Source: Nocardia pseudobrasiliensis NBRC 108224
GTDB taxonomy: Bacteria; Actinomycetota; Actinomycetes; Mycobacteriales; Mycobacteriaceae
NCBI RefSeq assembly: GCF_001613105.1
Contig: NZ_BDBS01000005.1
Location: 372,001-436,000, forward strand
Length of the DNA stretch: 64,000 nt
Direction: 5' to 3'
Both the position numbers and the translations under genes were made by a program. The notes beneath the pieces are model-generated. The model saw only the letters and a list, made by a program, of their open reading frames with translations. It did not search any database and had not been told where the DNA came from. Shown here piece by piece: positions 1 to 7,325 of the stretch (position 1 is the first letter of the stretch; the number at the start of each line of letters is the position of its first letter).

Positions 1-130
1 GGAATTTACTTCCTCGACACACATATCCCGCTACTCTGCTGGCCGCGGCGACCGAACCCCGGATCGCCGACTTTCGTGCGACCGCCACCCCGGTTGCTGG
101 AAAATTGCGTTACATGGAAAGGTCGAGCAC

Positions 131-1597
131 ATGACGGAAGTGGCTCACCCCGAGCGGCAAAGCTCCGAACGAACCGTGTTCGGACATCCGATCGGGTTGG
201 TGAATCTGTTCGGAGTCGAGCTCTGGGAACGGTTCTCGTACTACGGCATGCTCACCATCCTGGGCTACTACCTCTACTACTCGCTGGCCGACGGTGGTCT
301 GGGGCTCGAGAAGTCCACCGCGACCGGCATCGTCGGCGCCTACGGCGGCCTGGTGTACCTGTCCACCGTGCTGGGCGGTTGGATCGCCGACCGGGTGCTG
401 GGCATGGAGCGCACGGTCTTCTACGGCGGAGTGGTCGTGATGGCCGGGCATATCGCGCTGGCGGTGCTGCCCGGATTGCTCGGCGTGGGCGTGGGTCTGG
501 TCCTGGTCGCGCTGGGTTCCGGTGCGCTCAAGGCGAATGCCTCGTCGCTGCTGGGCACCCTCTACGACAAGGGTGACGCGCGCGCGGACGGCGGTTTCAC
601 GCTGTTCTATCTGGGCATCAACCTCGGCGCGTTCATCGGCCCGCTGATCACCGGTGTGCTGCAGGACAATATCGGCTTCCACTGGGGCTTCGGCGCGGCC
701 GCGGTCGGCATGGCGCTGGGCCTGGCGCAGTACGTGGTGTTCCGGCGAAATCTGGGCGGACACGGCCGCGAGGTGCCGAACCCGTTGCCGCGGAGCCAGG
801 TCGGCAAGGTCGTCGGATTCGCGGTCGCGGTGATCGTGGTGGTGGCGATCGCGCTGGTGACCGGGCTCGTCACGCTGTCGAATCTGAAGTGGGTGGCCAC
901 CGGAGTCATCGCGGTGGCCTCGATCGTCTACTTCGCCGTGATGCTGACCGATTCGAAGGTCACCCCGATCGAGCGCACCCGCGTGCGGGCGTTCATTCCG
1001 CTGTTCATCGCCAATGCCGTGTTCTGGTCGCTGTTCCAGCAGATCTTCACCGTGCTCGCGGTGTACTCCGACGAGCGCATGAACTGGACCATTTTCGGCT
1101 GGACCGCCCCCTCGAACTGGGTCGGCTCGGAGGAGCCGGTGTGGATCATCACGCTGTCCCCCCTGTTCGCGATCATGTGGACCCGTCTGGGCAACCGCGC
1201 CCCGAGCACCCCGCGCAAATTCTCCTTCGGCGTGATCGGTATGGGCGCGGCCTTCCTGCTGTTCGTGCTGCTGTCCGGCTTCGAGGGCAAAACCGTCCCC
1301 GCCCTGCTGGTCTTCTTCATCCTTGGCGGCTTCGCGGTCTCCGAACTCCTACTCTCGCCCATCGGCCTGGCCGTCACGACCCAGCTGGCCCCCCAGGCAT
1401 TCCGAGCCCAGATGATGGCCCTGTACTTCTTCTCCGTCGGCCTAGGCACCGCGATGTCCGGCGTCCTGGCAGGCTTCTACAGCACCGACAACGAGGTCAC
1501 CTATTTCGGCCTGACCGGCCTGATAGCCATAGCCGTAGGCATCGTCGTCTACTTCCTCTCCCCCCGCGTCAGCCGACTGATGGAGGGCGTCCATTGA
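131..1597 (+). CDS. POT-family proton-coupled di/tripeptide transporter
   Basis: A 488-residue polytopic membrane protein of the proton-dependent oligopeptide transporter family (MFS superfamily), expected to import di- and tripeptides with protons. The POT signature ELWERF (ExxERF type) followed by SYYG lies at about residues 30-40 in the first helix, and the PTR2 signature FYLGINLGAF is near residue 160. Length and the roughly 12-14 hydrophobic segments fit the family. The ATG at 131 has a weak AAAGGT about 8 bases upstream. It is a single gene; the serine recombinase reading frame on the other strand overlaps its last 29 bases. The family call is secure; substrate range is inferred. Confidence 0.93.
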   Translation: MTEVAHPERQSSERTVFGHPIGLVNLFGVELWERFSYYGMLTILGYYLYYSLADGGLGLEKSTATGIVGAYGGLVYLSTVLGGWIADRVLGMERTVFYGGVVVMAGHIALAVLPGLLGVGVGLVLVALGSGALKANASSLLGTLYDKGDARADGGFTLFYLGINLGAFIGPLITGVLQDNIGFHWGFGAAAVGMALGLAQYVVFRRNLGGHGREVPNPLPRSQVGKVVGFAVAVIVVVAIALVTGLVTLSNLKWVATGVIAVASIVYFAVMLTDSKVTPIERTRVRAFIPLFIANAVFWSLFQQIFTVLAVYSDERMNWTIFGWTAPSNWVGSEEPVWIITLSPLFAIMWTRLGNRAPSTPRKFSFGVIGMGAAFLLFVLLSGFEGKTVPALLVFFILGGFAVSELLLSPIGLAVTTQLAPQAFRAQMMALYFFSVGLGTAMSGVLAGFYSTDNEVTYFGLTGLIAIAVGIVVYFLSPRVSRLMEGVH

Positions 1598-3635
1598 CCA
1601 ACCCGCCGGAGAATTCCGAGACGCCCGTACAAATTCGGTAGTCTGACCCGGCACGCCCCCGTAGCCCAATTGGCAGAGGCAGCGGACTTAAAATCCGCAC
1701 AGTGTCGGTTCGAGCCCGACCGGGGGCACGGACAGCATCCACACAGACGTCATCGACGGTCTGGGTAGATCTGTCCGGCCTGGTAGCGGTGATCGTTGCT
1801 GCGGTGCGGGCGATTTCAGGCACTTGATCGGCAGGCAGTTTGACGGTGATGACGGCGCGGGTCGCGTCGTCGTTGAGTTGGACAGTGAGTTGGGTGACGG
1901 CGAACAGACGTCGCAGCAGCTCCTCCGGTGCGGCCGATAGGTTGAGGGCCAGGTATGGCAGGGCATCGAGTAGCGCGATATCTGACGCGGCGGGGCGGCA
2001 AGTTTCAGTCTGGTCCGCTGCGTCCAGCTGACGGATGGTGTTCAGGGCATCGTTCTTCTCTGCTTCCAATTCGTTGTAGGTACGGCGGAGGCCCAGAGTG
2101 AACGGGTCGTCTGACTCGCTGGTTTGTGCTTGCTTGAGGATCGAGTTCTGGCGTCGTGCAAGGTCGTCCACGGTGCGCTGGTACCGATCCCGATCTTGTC
2201 GGCGTTGGCGGGCGGCGTGGTCGTCGAACTTGTCGAGGTCGGCGGCGAGGATCTGGCTGCGGTGCGCGCCGAATACGCGTTCGGCGAAGAATCGGGACAC
2301 TGCGTCGAGGATGGCGTCTTCTCGGACGTAGACCGTTTTGGGGTGGTCGGCGTAGTTGTCGGCGCGCCCCCGGTTGTTACCGCGCGGCCAACACCGGTAG
2401 TAGATGCCACCCGGGCGGATGCCGCCGTCCATCCGGCGTGTGCACCCGCAGAAGAGAATTCCCCGGAACATGTACTTTCGTGTCGTGCTGGGATGTGTGT
2501 TCTCTTCGTTGCCGTTTCGCGATCCGCGCCGGGCTTGGCGGCGAGTCCAGAGCTCGTCGTACATCCATTTCGGGATCAGCGGTTCGTGGGCGGGTTCGAC
2601 CGACCACACCCATTTCACTGGGTTGTTGACCTTGCCGTGCCGCGATCGGGATGCTCGCCGGTTGAAGACTTGGAAGCCGGTGTATTTCGGATTGGAGAGG
2701 ATCTCGTACACGCTGCTCTTGCCCCATGCGCCTCGGGCGCGTTCCTTGTTGGGTGGGGTCGGGGGTGGATACTTGACCAGATCGGCGTTGAGCCGTTCAA
2801 CGATGGTGTCGTAGCCCAGTCCTTCGTGATAGCGCCACAGCGCGATCTGGGTGACTGTCTCCCCGCGGAGATCGTCTGGCTCGAGTCGTGTCTTGGTCTG
2901 TCCACGAGCGGCTTTGGTTGGGTTGGGGTGGCGGTAGGACTTCGCCTTGTATCCGTACGGCGGTTTCCCGATGTTCCAGCCTTCTCGCACGTGTGTGCAG
3001 AGTCCGCCCCAGGACTGCTCCAGAGTATTGAGAACTTCGTACTCAGCAACAGACTGATTGATTCGACGCTGGAGAATCCGTTGAGCGCGACTGCCGCTGA
3101 AGGTGATCGGTTCATTGGATGCGAAGAGTGGTACCTCGACTCGCTCCAGCTCTCGTTCGATCGACAAGCCTTCGAAGGTGCGACGTGCGACGCGGGACAC
3201 GGACTCGCAGATCACCACATCGAACCGTCGGTCGGACCGTTGTGCTTCGTCAAGCAAGTCGGCGATACCGCCGTCGCGGGCGATCGGAATATCGAACCGC
3301 TCATAATCGGTTCCATGCCCACGCGCTTCCAGCTCCATCCGGCCGGATTCTACGTCATAAAAATGTGCAACGATAACCCATGATTCGGGAATTGCAGCCT
3401 TCGAGTTGCGGAGCTGACGCAACATTGATTGTCGTGGGTCTTGCTGGTCTTCGGTTGATGTTCGACCAAGAAAGGCTACGCGGACTTCGTCGCGTAGCAA
3501 CGCGAGCGGCATGCCTAGCGGTGAGACCGCATAATCGGATAGCCCCGATGGTCCTGATACGTGAGACCGATTGAAGCTTGGTGTTGGTTTCAGGCCCGAT
3601 CCGGGCAAGTCGACTGGGGCGTCATCTATGCTCAT
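1569..3635 (-). CDS. large serine recombinase (integrase), reading through the tRNA
   Basis: A 688-residue large serine recombinase. The N-terminal resolvase domain begins near residue 50, with GRTSTEDQQDP around the likely catalytic Ser. A recombinase domain follows (KPPYGYKA, then SVYEILSNPKYTGFQVFNRR), then a Cys-containing zinc-ribbon stretch (FCGCTRRM ... YYRC) and a charged coiled coil (about 470-560). It should catalyse integration or excision of the element next to the tRNA. Its frame does not stop at the element edge: codons from about 634 onward are antisense to the tRNA and then run into host DNA, ending inside the 3' end of the peptide transporter gene. The C-terminus therefore depends on the integrated state. 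The ATG overlaps the stop of the upstream small gene (ATGA). Confidence 0.9.
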   Translation of the reverse strand: MSIDDAPVDLPGSGLKPTPSFNRSHVSGPSGLSDYAVSPLGMPLALLRDEVRVAFLGRTSTEDQQDPRQSMLRQLRNSKAAIPESWVIVAHFYDVESGRMELEARGHGTDYERFDIPIARDGGIADLLDEAQRSDRRFDVVICESVSRVARRTFEGLSIERELERVEVPLFASNEPITFSGSRAQRILQRRINQSVAEYEVLNTLEQSWGGLCTHVREGWNIGKPPYGYKAKSYRHPNPTKAARGQTKTRLEPDDLRGETVTQIALWRYHEGLGYDTIVERLNADLVKYPPPTPPNKERARGAWGKSSVYEILSNPKYTGFQVFNRRASRSRHGKVNNPVKWVWSVEPAHEPLIPKWMYDELWTRRQARRGSRNGNEENTHPSTTRKYMFRGILFCGCTRRMDGGIRPGGIYYRCWPRGNNRGRADNYADHPKTVYVREDAILDAVSRFFAERVFGAHRSQILAADLDKFDDHAARQRRQDRDRYQRTVDDLARRQNSILKQAQTSESDDPFTLGLRRTYNELEAEKNDALNTIRQLDAADQTETCRPAASDIALLDALPYLALNLSAAPEELLRRLFAVTQLTVQLNDDATRAVITVKLPADQVPEIARTAATITATRPDRSTQTVDDVCVDAVRAPGRARTDTVRILSPLPLPIGLRGRAGSDYRICTGVSEFSGGLVNGRPPSVG
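1655..1728 (+). tRNA. tRNA-Leu, anticodon UAA, with short variable loop
   Basis: A 74-nt cloverleaf can be folded by hand. The acceptor stem is GCCCCCG (1655-1661) with CGGGGGC (1721-1727) and discriminator A1728. The D stem is GCC/GGC. The anticodon stem is GCGGA/TCCGC (1682-1698) around loop CTTAAAA, so the anticodon at 1689-1691 is TAA and would read UUA leucine codons. The T arm is GTCGG-TTCGAGC-CCGAC (1704-1720). CCA is not encoded. The variable loop is only five bases (1699-1703), a class I shape, whereas bacterial leucine tRNAs normally have a long variable arm. The 3' end is the attachment site of the neighbouring recombinase-bearing element. Confidence 0.93.
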
Positions 3636-3946
3636 GCGGCATCCTGGTTCTCTGCGAGTGGCCCGTCTTCTATTCTCTGAGAAGCCCAGGCAAGCAGACC
3701 TTGGACTACCTCAGTTAACTCACTGCGCAGGCGATCGCCTTCTCGGCCGCCCACATCAATTACGTGACCAGTGTATCGGCAATTTATATCGCGTTTTAAT
3801 TGTCCGTTGTATATCCAGGATTGGCTAGGGTCCGATGATTCCGCGATCTGCGCGCGGCCGTGAAGTGGACCTGCGTTCGATAGTTTAGATTCAATCGCGT
3901 CCACAAGACTTCCGCCCACATCAGACGGGACGTTATGGGGATTCAT
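3632..3946 (-). CDS. small unknown protein coupled to the serine recombinase
   Basis: A 104-residue soluble protein with no family I recognise. Its TGA overlaps the recombinase ATG by the four bases ATGA, so the two genes are almost certainly co-translated. The gene sits in a stretch with visibly lower GC than the flanks. Size and linkage would suit an accessory such as a recombination directionality factor or a regulator of the element, but that is inference from position only; no helix-turn-helix or metal motif is obvious. Confidence 0.55.
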   Translation of the reverse strand: MNPHNVPSDVGGSLVDAIESKLSNAGPLHGRAQIAESSDPSQSWIYNGQLKRDINCRYTGHVIDVGGREGDRLRSELTEVVQGLLAWASQRIEDGPLAENQDAA

Positions 3947-4803
3947 CGGCTGACATGTATTTTCGCGCGTAGGATAATCGCCACTTCGTCTTCCCGCACA
4001 GCACCTACACCTATAACTCGGCAGGTGTCAGCGGAACGCTTACCGGAGGTATGGGAGAGTCGCCGCGAGATTCGGAACATGAGTGGCCGCCCTTCTGATC
4101 GACGGAAGTTCACGTGCACCAACGCACTGGCACGCCTCCTGTCGAAAATCGCCGGACATCCCCAGGCGACCTCCAGCGGCAACAGGGCTGGTGGAGAGCG
4201 AGCGAGGACGATAGTGCACCTCACGCTGGGGGCATGCCGCACGTGATGGTGCCGCATGAGGCGATAGATGGGTGCGGGTTGCAGTTCGCGCTGTGCACGA
4301 ACGGCAGGTCCGATATGCCCGACGCACAAAGTTCCGGCGGGCCGGCGGCAAAGAATTCGCCTTTCCGCGCGGAGGAGCTCTGCCACGGGCCCGAGCGAAT
4401 CCGCGCCGGGTCCAAACGGTCGCCCGAGACGATGGCGCATTCCGTGGTGGAACTCGCGCTGCGAAGACCGTGCGTCTGGTGTGTCCGGACTGCTAGTTGT
4501 CATACCCCGTCGTATACGGTTCCGCCCGTGGACATGCGGATCGCCCGCGCCGCCCGGATCGGAGGATCGCCGCCGCCAGATCGAATTCCATCCTGGAGTT
4601 CTGCTCGATCCCCGACGGCGTCGGCGGAACAACGGCACTCGCCGTCGACCCGTGCGCTGGAATGGGGGAGACGAGTCGAGGCCCCGGCCAAGAGGCCTCG
4701 ACTCAACGCCGTCAATGCCTGTTGGAGCAGGCAGAGACAGCCAGCAGACCGACAACCATACTCCCACGCATCGCCCATAAGCACCGCAGCACGACCCGGC
4801 CGG
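3947..4803. other. intergenic, no convincing gene
   Basis: About 850 bases between the recombinase unit and the pentapeptide gene. Open frames on both strands here have low-complexity Arg/Pro/Ser-rich translations typical of shadow frames, and none begins with a usable ribosome binding site. A short minus frame at 4221-4415 has a Cys-containing tail but no recognisable family. The only clear structure is the hairpin at 4673-4704. This stretch could hold element attachment or replication sequences, but I see no iterons. Confidence 0.5.
4673..4704 (-). terminator. hairpin, probable terminator of the sigma/pentapeptide operon
   Basis: Perfect 11-bp inverted repeat GAGTCGAGGCC / GGCCTCGACTC with a 10-base loop, 100 bases past the stop of the pentapeptide gene. 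There is no U-tract, as is common in high-GC actinobacteria. Confidence 0.5.
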
Positions 4804-6210
4804 CTATCGGTAGGAGAGAGGCATCAGCGGTGTGGGCTCGGGCGCATAGGGGGTCTGGACGTCACCTCGTGGATTCAGTTTGTAGCGGCCTCGACCGATT
4901 GGAATGGACTTGCTGAGGACCTCAGCCCAATGCGCGCCCCACTGCGTCCTTTCAGACCACGTCACATCTTCCAGTTTCCCGATTTCGGAAATTTTCGTGT
5001 TTGTCAAATTGGCATCGATCAGCACAATATGCTTCAGTACCGCACCGATGAGATTAGCGCCAGACAAATTAGCGCGGGAAAGGTTCGCTCGGTAGAGATA
5101 AACGCCGCGCAGGGTCGCGTGAGATAGATCTGCTCCTTCAAGATTAGCGCCGTGCATATGCGCCCCGGAGAGATACGATCCGATGAAAAGCGCTCCGGAA
5201 AGATCGGTATCGGACAGCTCTGCCCCGGATAGAATCGCGCCTGAAAAATCTGCATGAGACATATCCGCATATGCGGAGTAAGCGCCAGAAAGATTTGCTC
5301 CAGTAATATGCGCTCCGGATAAATCGGCACCTGACAATCGCGCTCCAACTAGGAGGGTGCAGGCAAGATTAGCTCCGCGAAGGTTGGCGCCAGTCAATTC
5401 TGTGCGAGACAGATCAGCACTAAATACGCTTGCCCTGGAAAGGTCTGCGCCGTAGAGATTAGCGCCACGTAGCGCGATTCCCTCCATGTTCGTCCCGGTT
5501 AAGCATGCTCCAATCAGATTGAGCCCGAGGAGGTTGATGCCACGCAGGTCGAAGCTTGCAAGGTCAACGGTTCCTGAATCACTCCAGCGTATTTTGGGCT
5601 TTTGTCGTGATGGTACGGCAGTGCTTAAGATCTGCCCTTGTGGCTTCGCTGGGAGAATATTTACCGGGCGGCCCACTGCTTTGTATTGTTCCTCGCGCTG
5701 GCGCATTTCCCGGTACTCCGCTTCACGTTGCTGGGCTTCGCGGCGTTCGGTTTGGCGGCGCTGCGCTTCCTCTCGTAACTCGCGTCGGCGCGCTGTCCAC
5801 TCTGCCTGAGTCAGTTCCCGGCGGCGGGCATCACGCCTGGCCGCTTCTGGGATCCACCATGTAAGCGCAGTGATTCCCAATATCAAGACGCTAATAAGCG
5901 ACCAGTATCCGCCCAGAAATACAAGAATTACAGCTGCGGTCGTGGACAAGCCAACGAAGGCCTTCATAGCATATCTGGTGAGTACGCTGCCCACGTTGTC
6001 CGCAGCCGCCACGATCCATTTTCTGGTCCCGTCTATCTTCACTTTCGAGGCGGGCTGCGACTTGGCCCTGAGCGTCGCTTGCAGTCGTGCCCAACCGGCA
6101 TCAACACTTTCGCCCCCGCCGCGACGCGCGTAATAACTTTCGAGCGCGTCCAGCGCCTCCTGGATGGTGATCTCGCGAGCCGCGTCCATCCTGCCTTGCT
6201 GCTCCGTCAT
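4804..6210 (-). CDS. membrane-anchored pentapeptide-repeat protein
   Basis: A 468-residue protein in three parts. A soluble N-terminal segment of about 75 residues (EALDALESYYARRGGGESVD) leads into one long or two adjacent membrane helices (about 80-118, GLSTTAAVILVFLGGYW onward). A strongly charged coiled coil (about 120-175, RRRELREEAQRRQTERREA) follows, then about 35 pentapeptide repeats of the A(D/N)LSG type from about 220 to 410, which fold as a right-handed quadrilateral beta helix. The ATG overlaps the stop of the sigma factor gene (ATGA), so they form an operon. Occupying the usual anti-sigma position, it may hold or release the sigma factor at the membrane; this is inference. Repeat DNA is relatively AT-rich compared with the neighbourhood, suggesting transfer. 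Confidence 0.8.
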   Translation of the reverse strand: MTEQQGRMDAAREITIQEALDALESYYARRGGGESVDAGWARLQATLRAKSQPASKVKIDGTRKWIVAAADNVGSVLTRYAMKAFVGLSTTAAVILVFLGGYWSLISVLILGITALTWWIPEAARRDARRRELTQAEWTARRRELREEAQRRQTERREAQQREAEYREMRQREEQYKAVGRPVNILPAKPQGQILSTAVPSRQKPKIRWSDSGTVDLASFDLRGINLLGLNLIGACLTGTNMEGIALRGANLYGADLSRASVFSADLSRTELTGANLRGANLACTLLVGARLSGADLSGAHITGANLSGAYSAYADMSHADFSGAILSGAELSDTDLSGALFIGSYLSGAHMHGANLEGADLSHATLRGVYLYRANLSRANLSGANLIGAVLKHIVLIDANLTNTKISEIGKLEDVTWSERTQWGAHWAEVLSKSIPIGRGRYKLNPRGDVQTPYAPEPTPLMPLSYR

Positions 6211-6878
6211 ACCGTCACCTCTCCTATACCGCCGGGGGTGGACGAACTCTGGCCTGTGCCGGGGTCCATGAAGACGATCTCGTCCCCGTCCTTCTTCATC
6301 CAGGGCCTGAGCTTTCTGCAAGCCGCGCTCCGGTGAGTTCTCACCGTGCGGATGGTTGTTCCCAGCTCCTGCGCTATGTCGGCATCCGGCTTGCCCATGA
6401 AGACCCCCATGTACACCACCCACCACTCGCCCCGCGTCAACACTTTCTCCGCCACTCGACTCAGCCGAATGGCGAACTCCTCGTTGACTAGCCGATCGAT
6501 GTGCTCCGTGTCGGAGGCCGGCACCCCATCCATGGGAACAGCCGACTCTGAATAGGACTGCCAGAACGCCAGCTTGGCGTCCTTTCGCCACCTATCGACG
6601 AGACAGTTGTGACCGATCGTCTTCAACAGACCAGCCACCTGAGCGTCGGTCATCTGGGCGATGCGCTCCCCGTAGTTATCCGCCAACCGCTCGAACGTGT
6701 CGTGGATGACGTCATCGGTGAGAGCGCAGTCGCCCAGCGTCGCCGCACGCAGCTGACGCTTGAGAAACTCGCGATGCTTCCGGTACAGCCGTTCCAGCAG
6801 CGGTTCGAGCGACTCCCACGAAGGTGCCGCGGGACGTGGAGAAGACGATTGGTGTGTGTAGTTGAGAAGCGCTGTCAT
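6207..6878 (-). CDS. sigma-70 family (ECF-like) RNA polymerase sigma factor
   Basis: A 223-residue protein with a region 2-like part (ALTDDVIHDTFERLADNYGE, then a helix containing CLVDRWRKDAK) and a C-terminal region 4-like helix-turn-helix (MGKPDADIAQELGTTIRTVR, then HRSAACRKLR). It should direct RNA polymerase to a small promoter set. I start it at ATG 6878 (MTALLNYTHQ). The frame stays open up to 7010, but the extra N-terminal residues are the remains of another gene, a 3-hydroxyacyl-CoA dehydrogenase. The downstream pentapeptide membrane protein overlaps it by four bases and is probably its partner. No strong ribosome binding site is visible for the chosen start. Confidence 0.75.
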   Translation of the reverse strand: MTALLNYTHQSSSPRPAAPSWESLEPLLERLYRKHREFLKRQLRAATLGDCALTDDVIHDTFERLADNYGERIAQMTDAQVAGLLKTIGHNCLVDRWRKDAKLAFWQSYSESAVPMDGVPASDTEHIDRLVNEEFAIRLSRVAEKVLTRGEWWVVYMGVFMGKPDADIAQELGTTIRTVRTHRSAACRKLRPWMKKDGDEIVFMDPGTGQSSSTPGGIGEVTV

Positions 6879-6911
6879 CTCTTGGGATCGGGTATGTCCT
6901 TGGCCGACTTC

Positions 6912-7162
6912 ATCCGCCTCCGCCACGGCCGCCGCAAGATCGGCGCTGAGCGCGATCTCCTCCGCTACGCGCGCGGCCCGACCCCGCCGCCCCGGAAACT
7001 CCTTCCTCATAGGTGCTCGCCAACCCCGCGAACCGCATCCAATGCCGCCTCATCGATGTCGTAGGTGGTCACATCGAACCCCTACGACGCGGTCTGGAAG
7101 GCGATCTGCGATCCGAGTACCCCCGTTCCCAGCACGGTCACTCGCCGAATATCGATCGTCAT
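6912..7162 (-). pseudogene. 3-hydroxyacyl-CoA dehydrogenase, N-terminal remnant
   Basis: From ATG 7162 (GGGGAG about 9 bases upstream) the frame reads an NAD-binding Rossmann start, VTVLGTGVLGSQIAFQTAS, then an in-frame TAG at 7082-7084. The same frame continues GFDVTTYDIDEAALDAVRGV, then stops again near 7010. The adjacent frame carries the next homologous block (EEIALSADLAAAVAEAD), where the intact family continues LVIEAVPE; here homology ends at about 6912, immediately before the sigma factor. It therefore has a nonsense mutation, a frameshift and a missing C-terminal two thirds. This marks a junction where foreign DNA replaced or truncated a fatty-acid/hydroxyacyl metabolism gene. Confidence 0.8.
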
Positions 7163-7278
7163 CGTTGCGGCTCCCCGGTCCGTCCGTGGTATCCGCTGAT
7201 GCGCGTTGTTCTGTCCTTACCTTCGCTGCGCTTGTCGAGTGGGATCCCGGCACGAAAACATCGCCCGCCCGACCGCCG

Positions 7279-7318
7279 GAGGAGGGCGCGACGAGTCGTG
7301 TCTCGCCGCGCCCTCCTC
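7279..7318 (-). terminator. hairpin downstream of the M20 amidohydrolase
   Basis: Perfect 12-bp stem GAGGAGGGCGCG / CGCGCCCTCCTC with a 16-base loop, beginning 8 bases past the stop of the amidohydrolase gene. Confidence 0.65.
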
Positions 7319-7325
7319 GGCCGGT

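Noticed and set aside
3943..4767. Long minus-strand frame of 274 codons
   Set aside because: Arg/Pro-rich, no family similarity, overlaps the hairpin at 4673-4704; not a gene.
4114..5127. Long plus-strand frame of 337 codons
   Set aside because: Low-complexity translation, no binding site, and its second half is antisense to the pentapeptide repeats; a shadow frame.
5034..6000. CRISPR-like regular repeats in the pentapeptide gene
   Set aside because: The periodicity (15 bases) is that of the pentapeptide codons, not repeat-spacer units; no CRISPR array or cas gene is present in the window.
6879..7010. N-terminal extension of the sigma factor
   Set aside because: The extra residues match the middle of a 3-hydroxyacyl-CoA dehydrogenase in a broken gene, so they are not part of the sigma factor.
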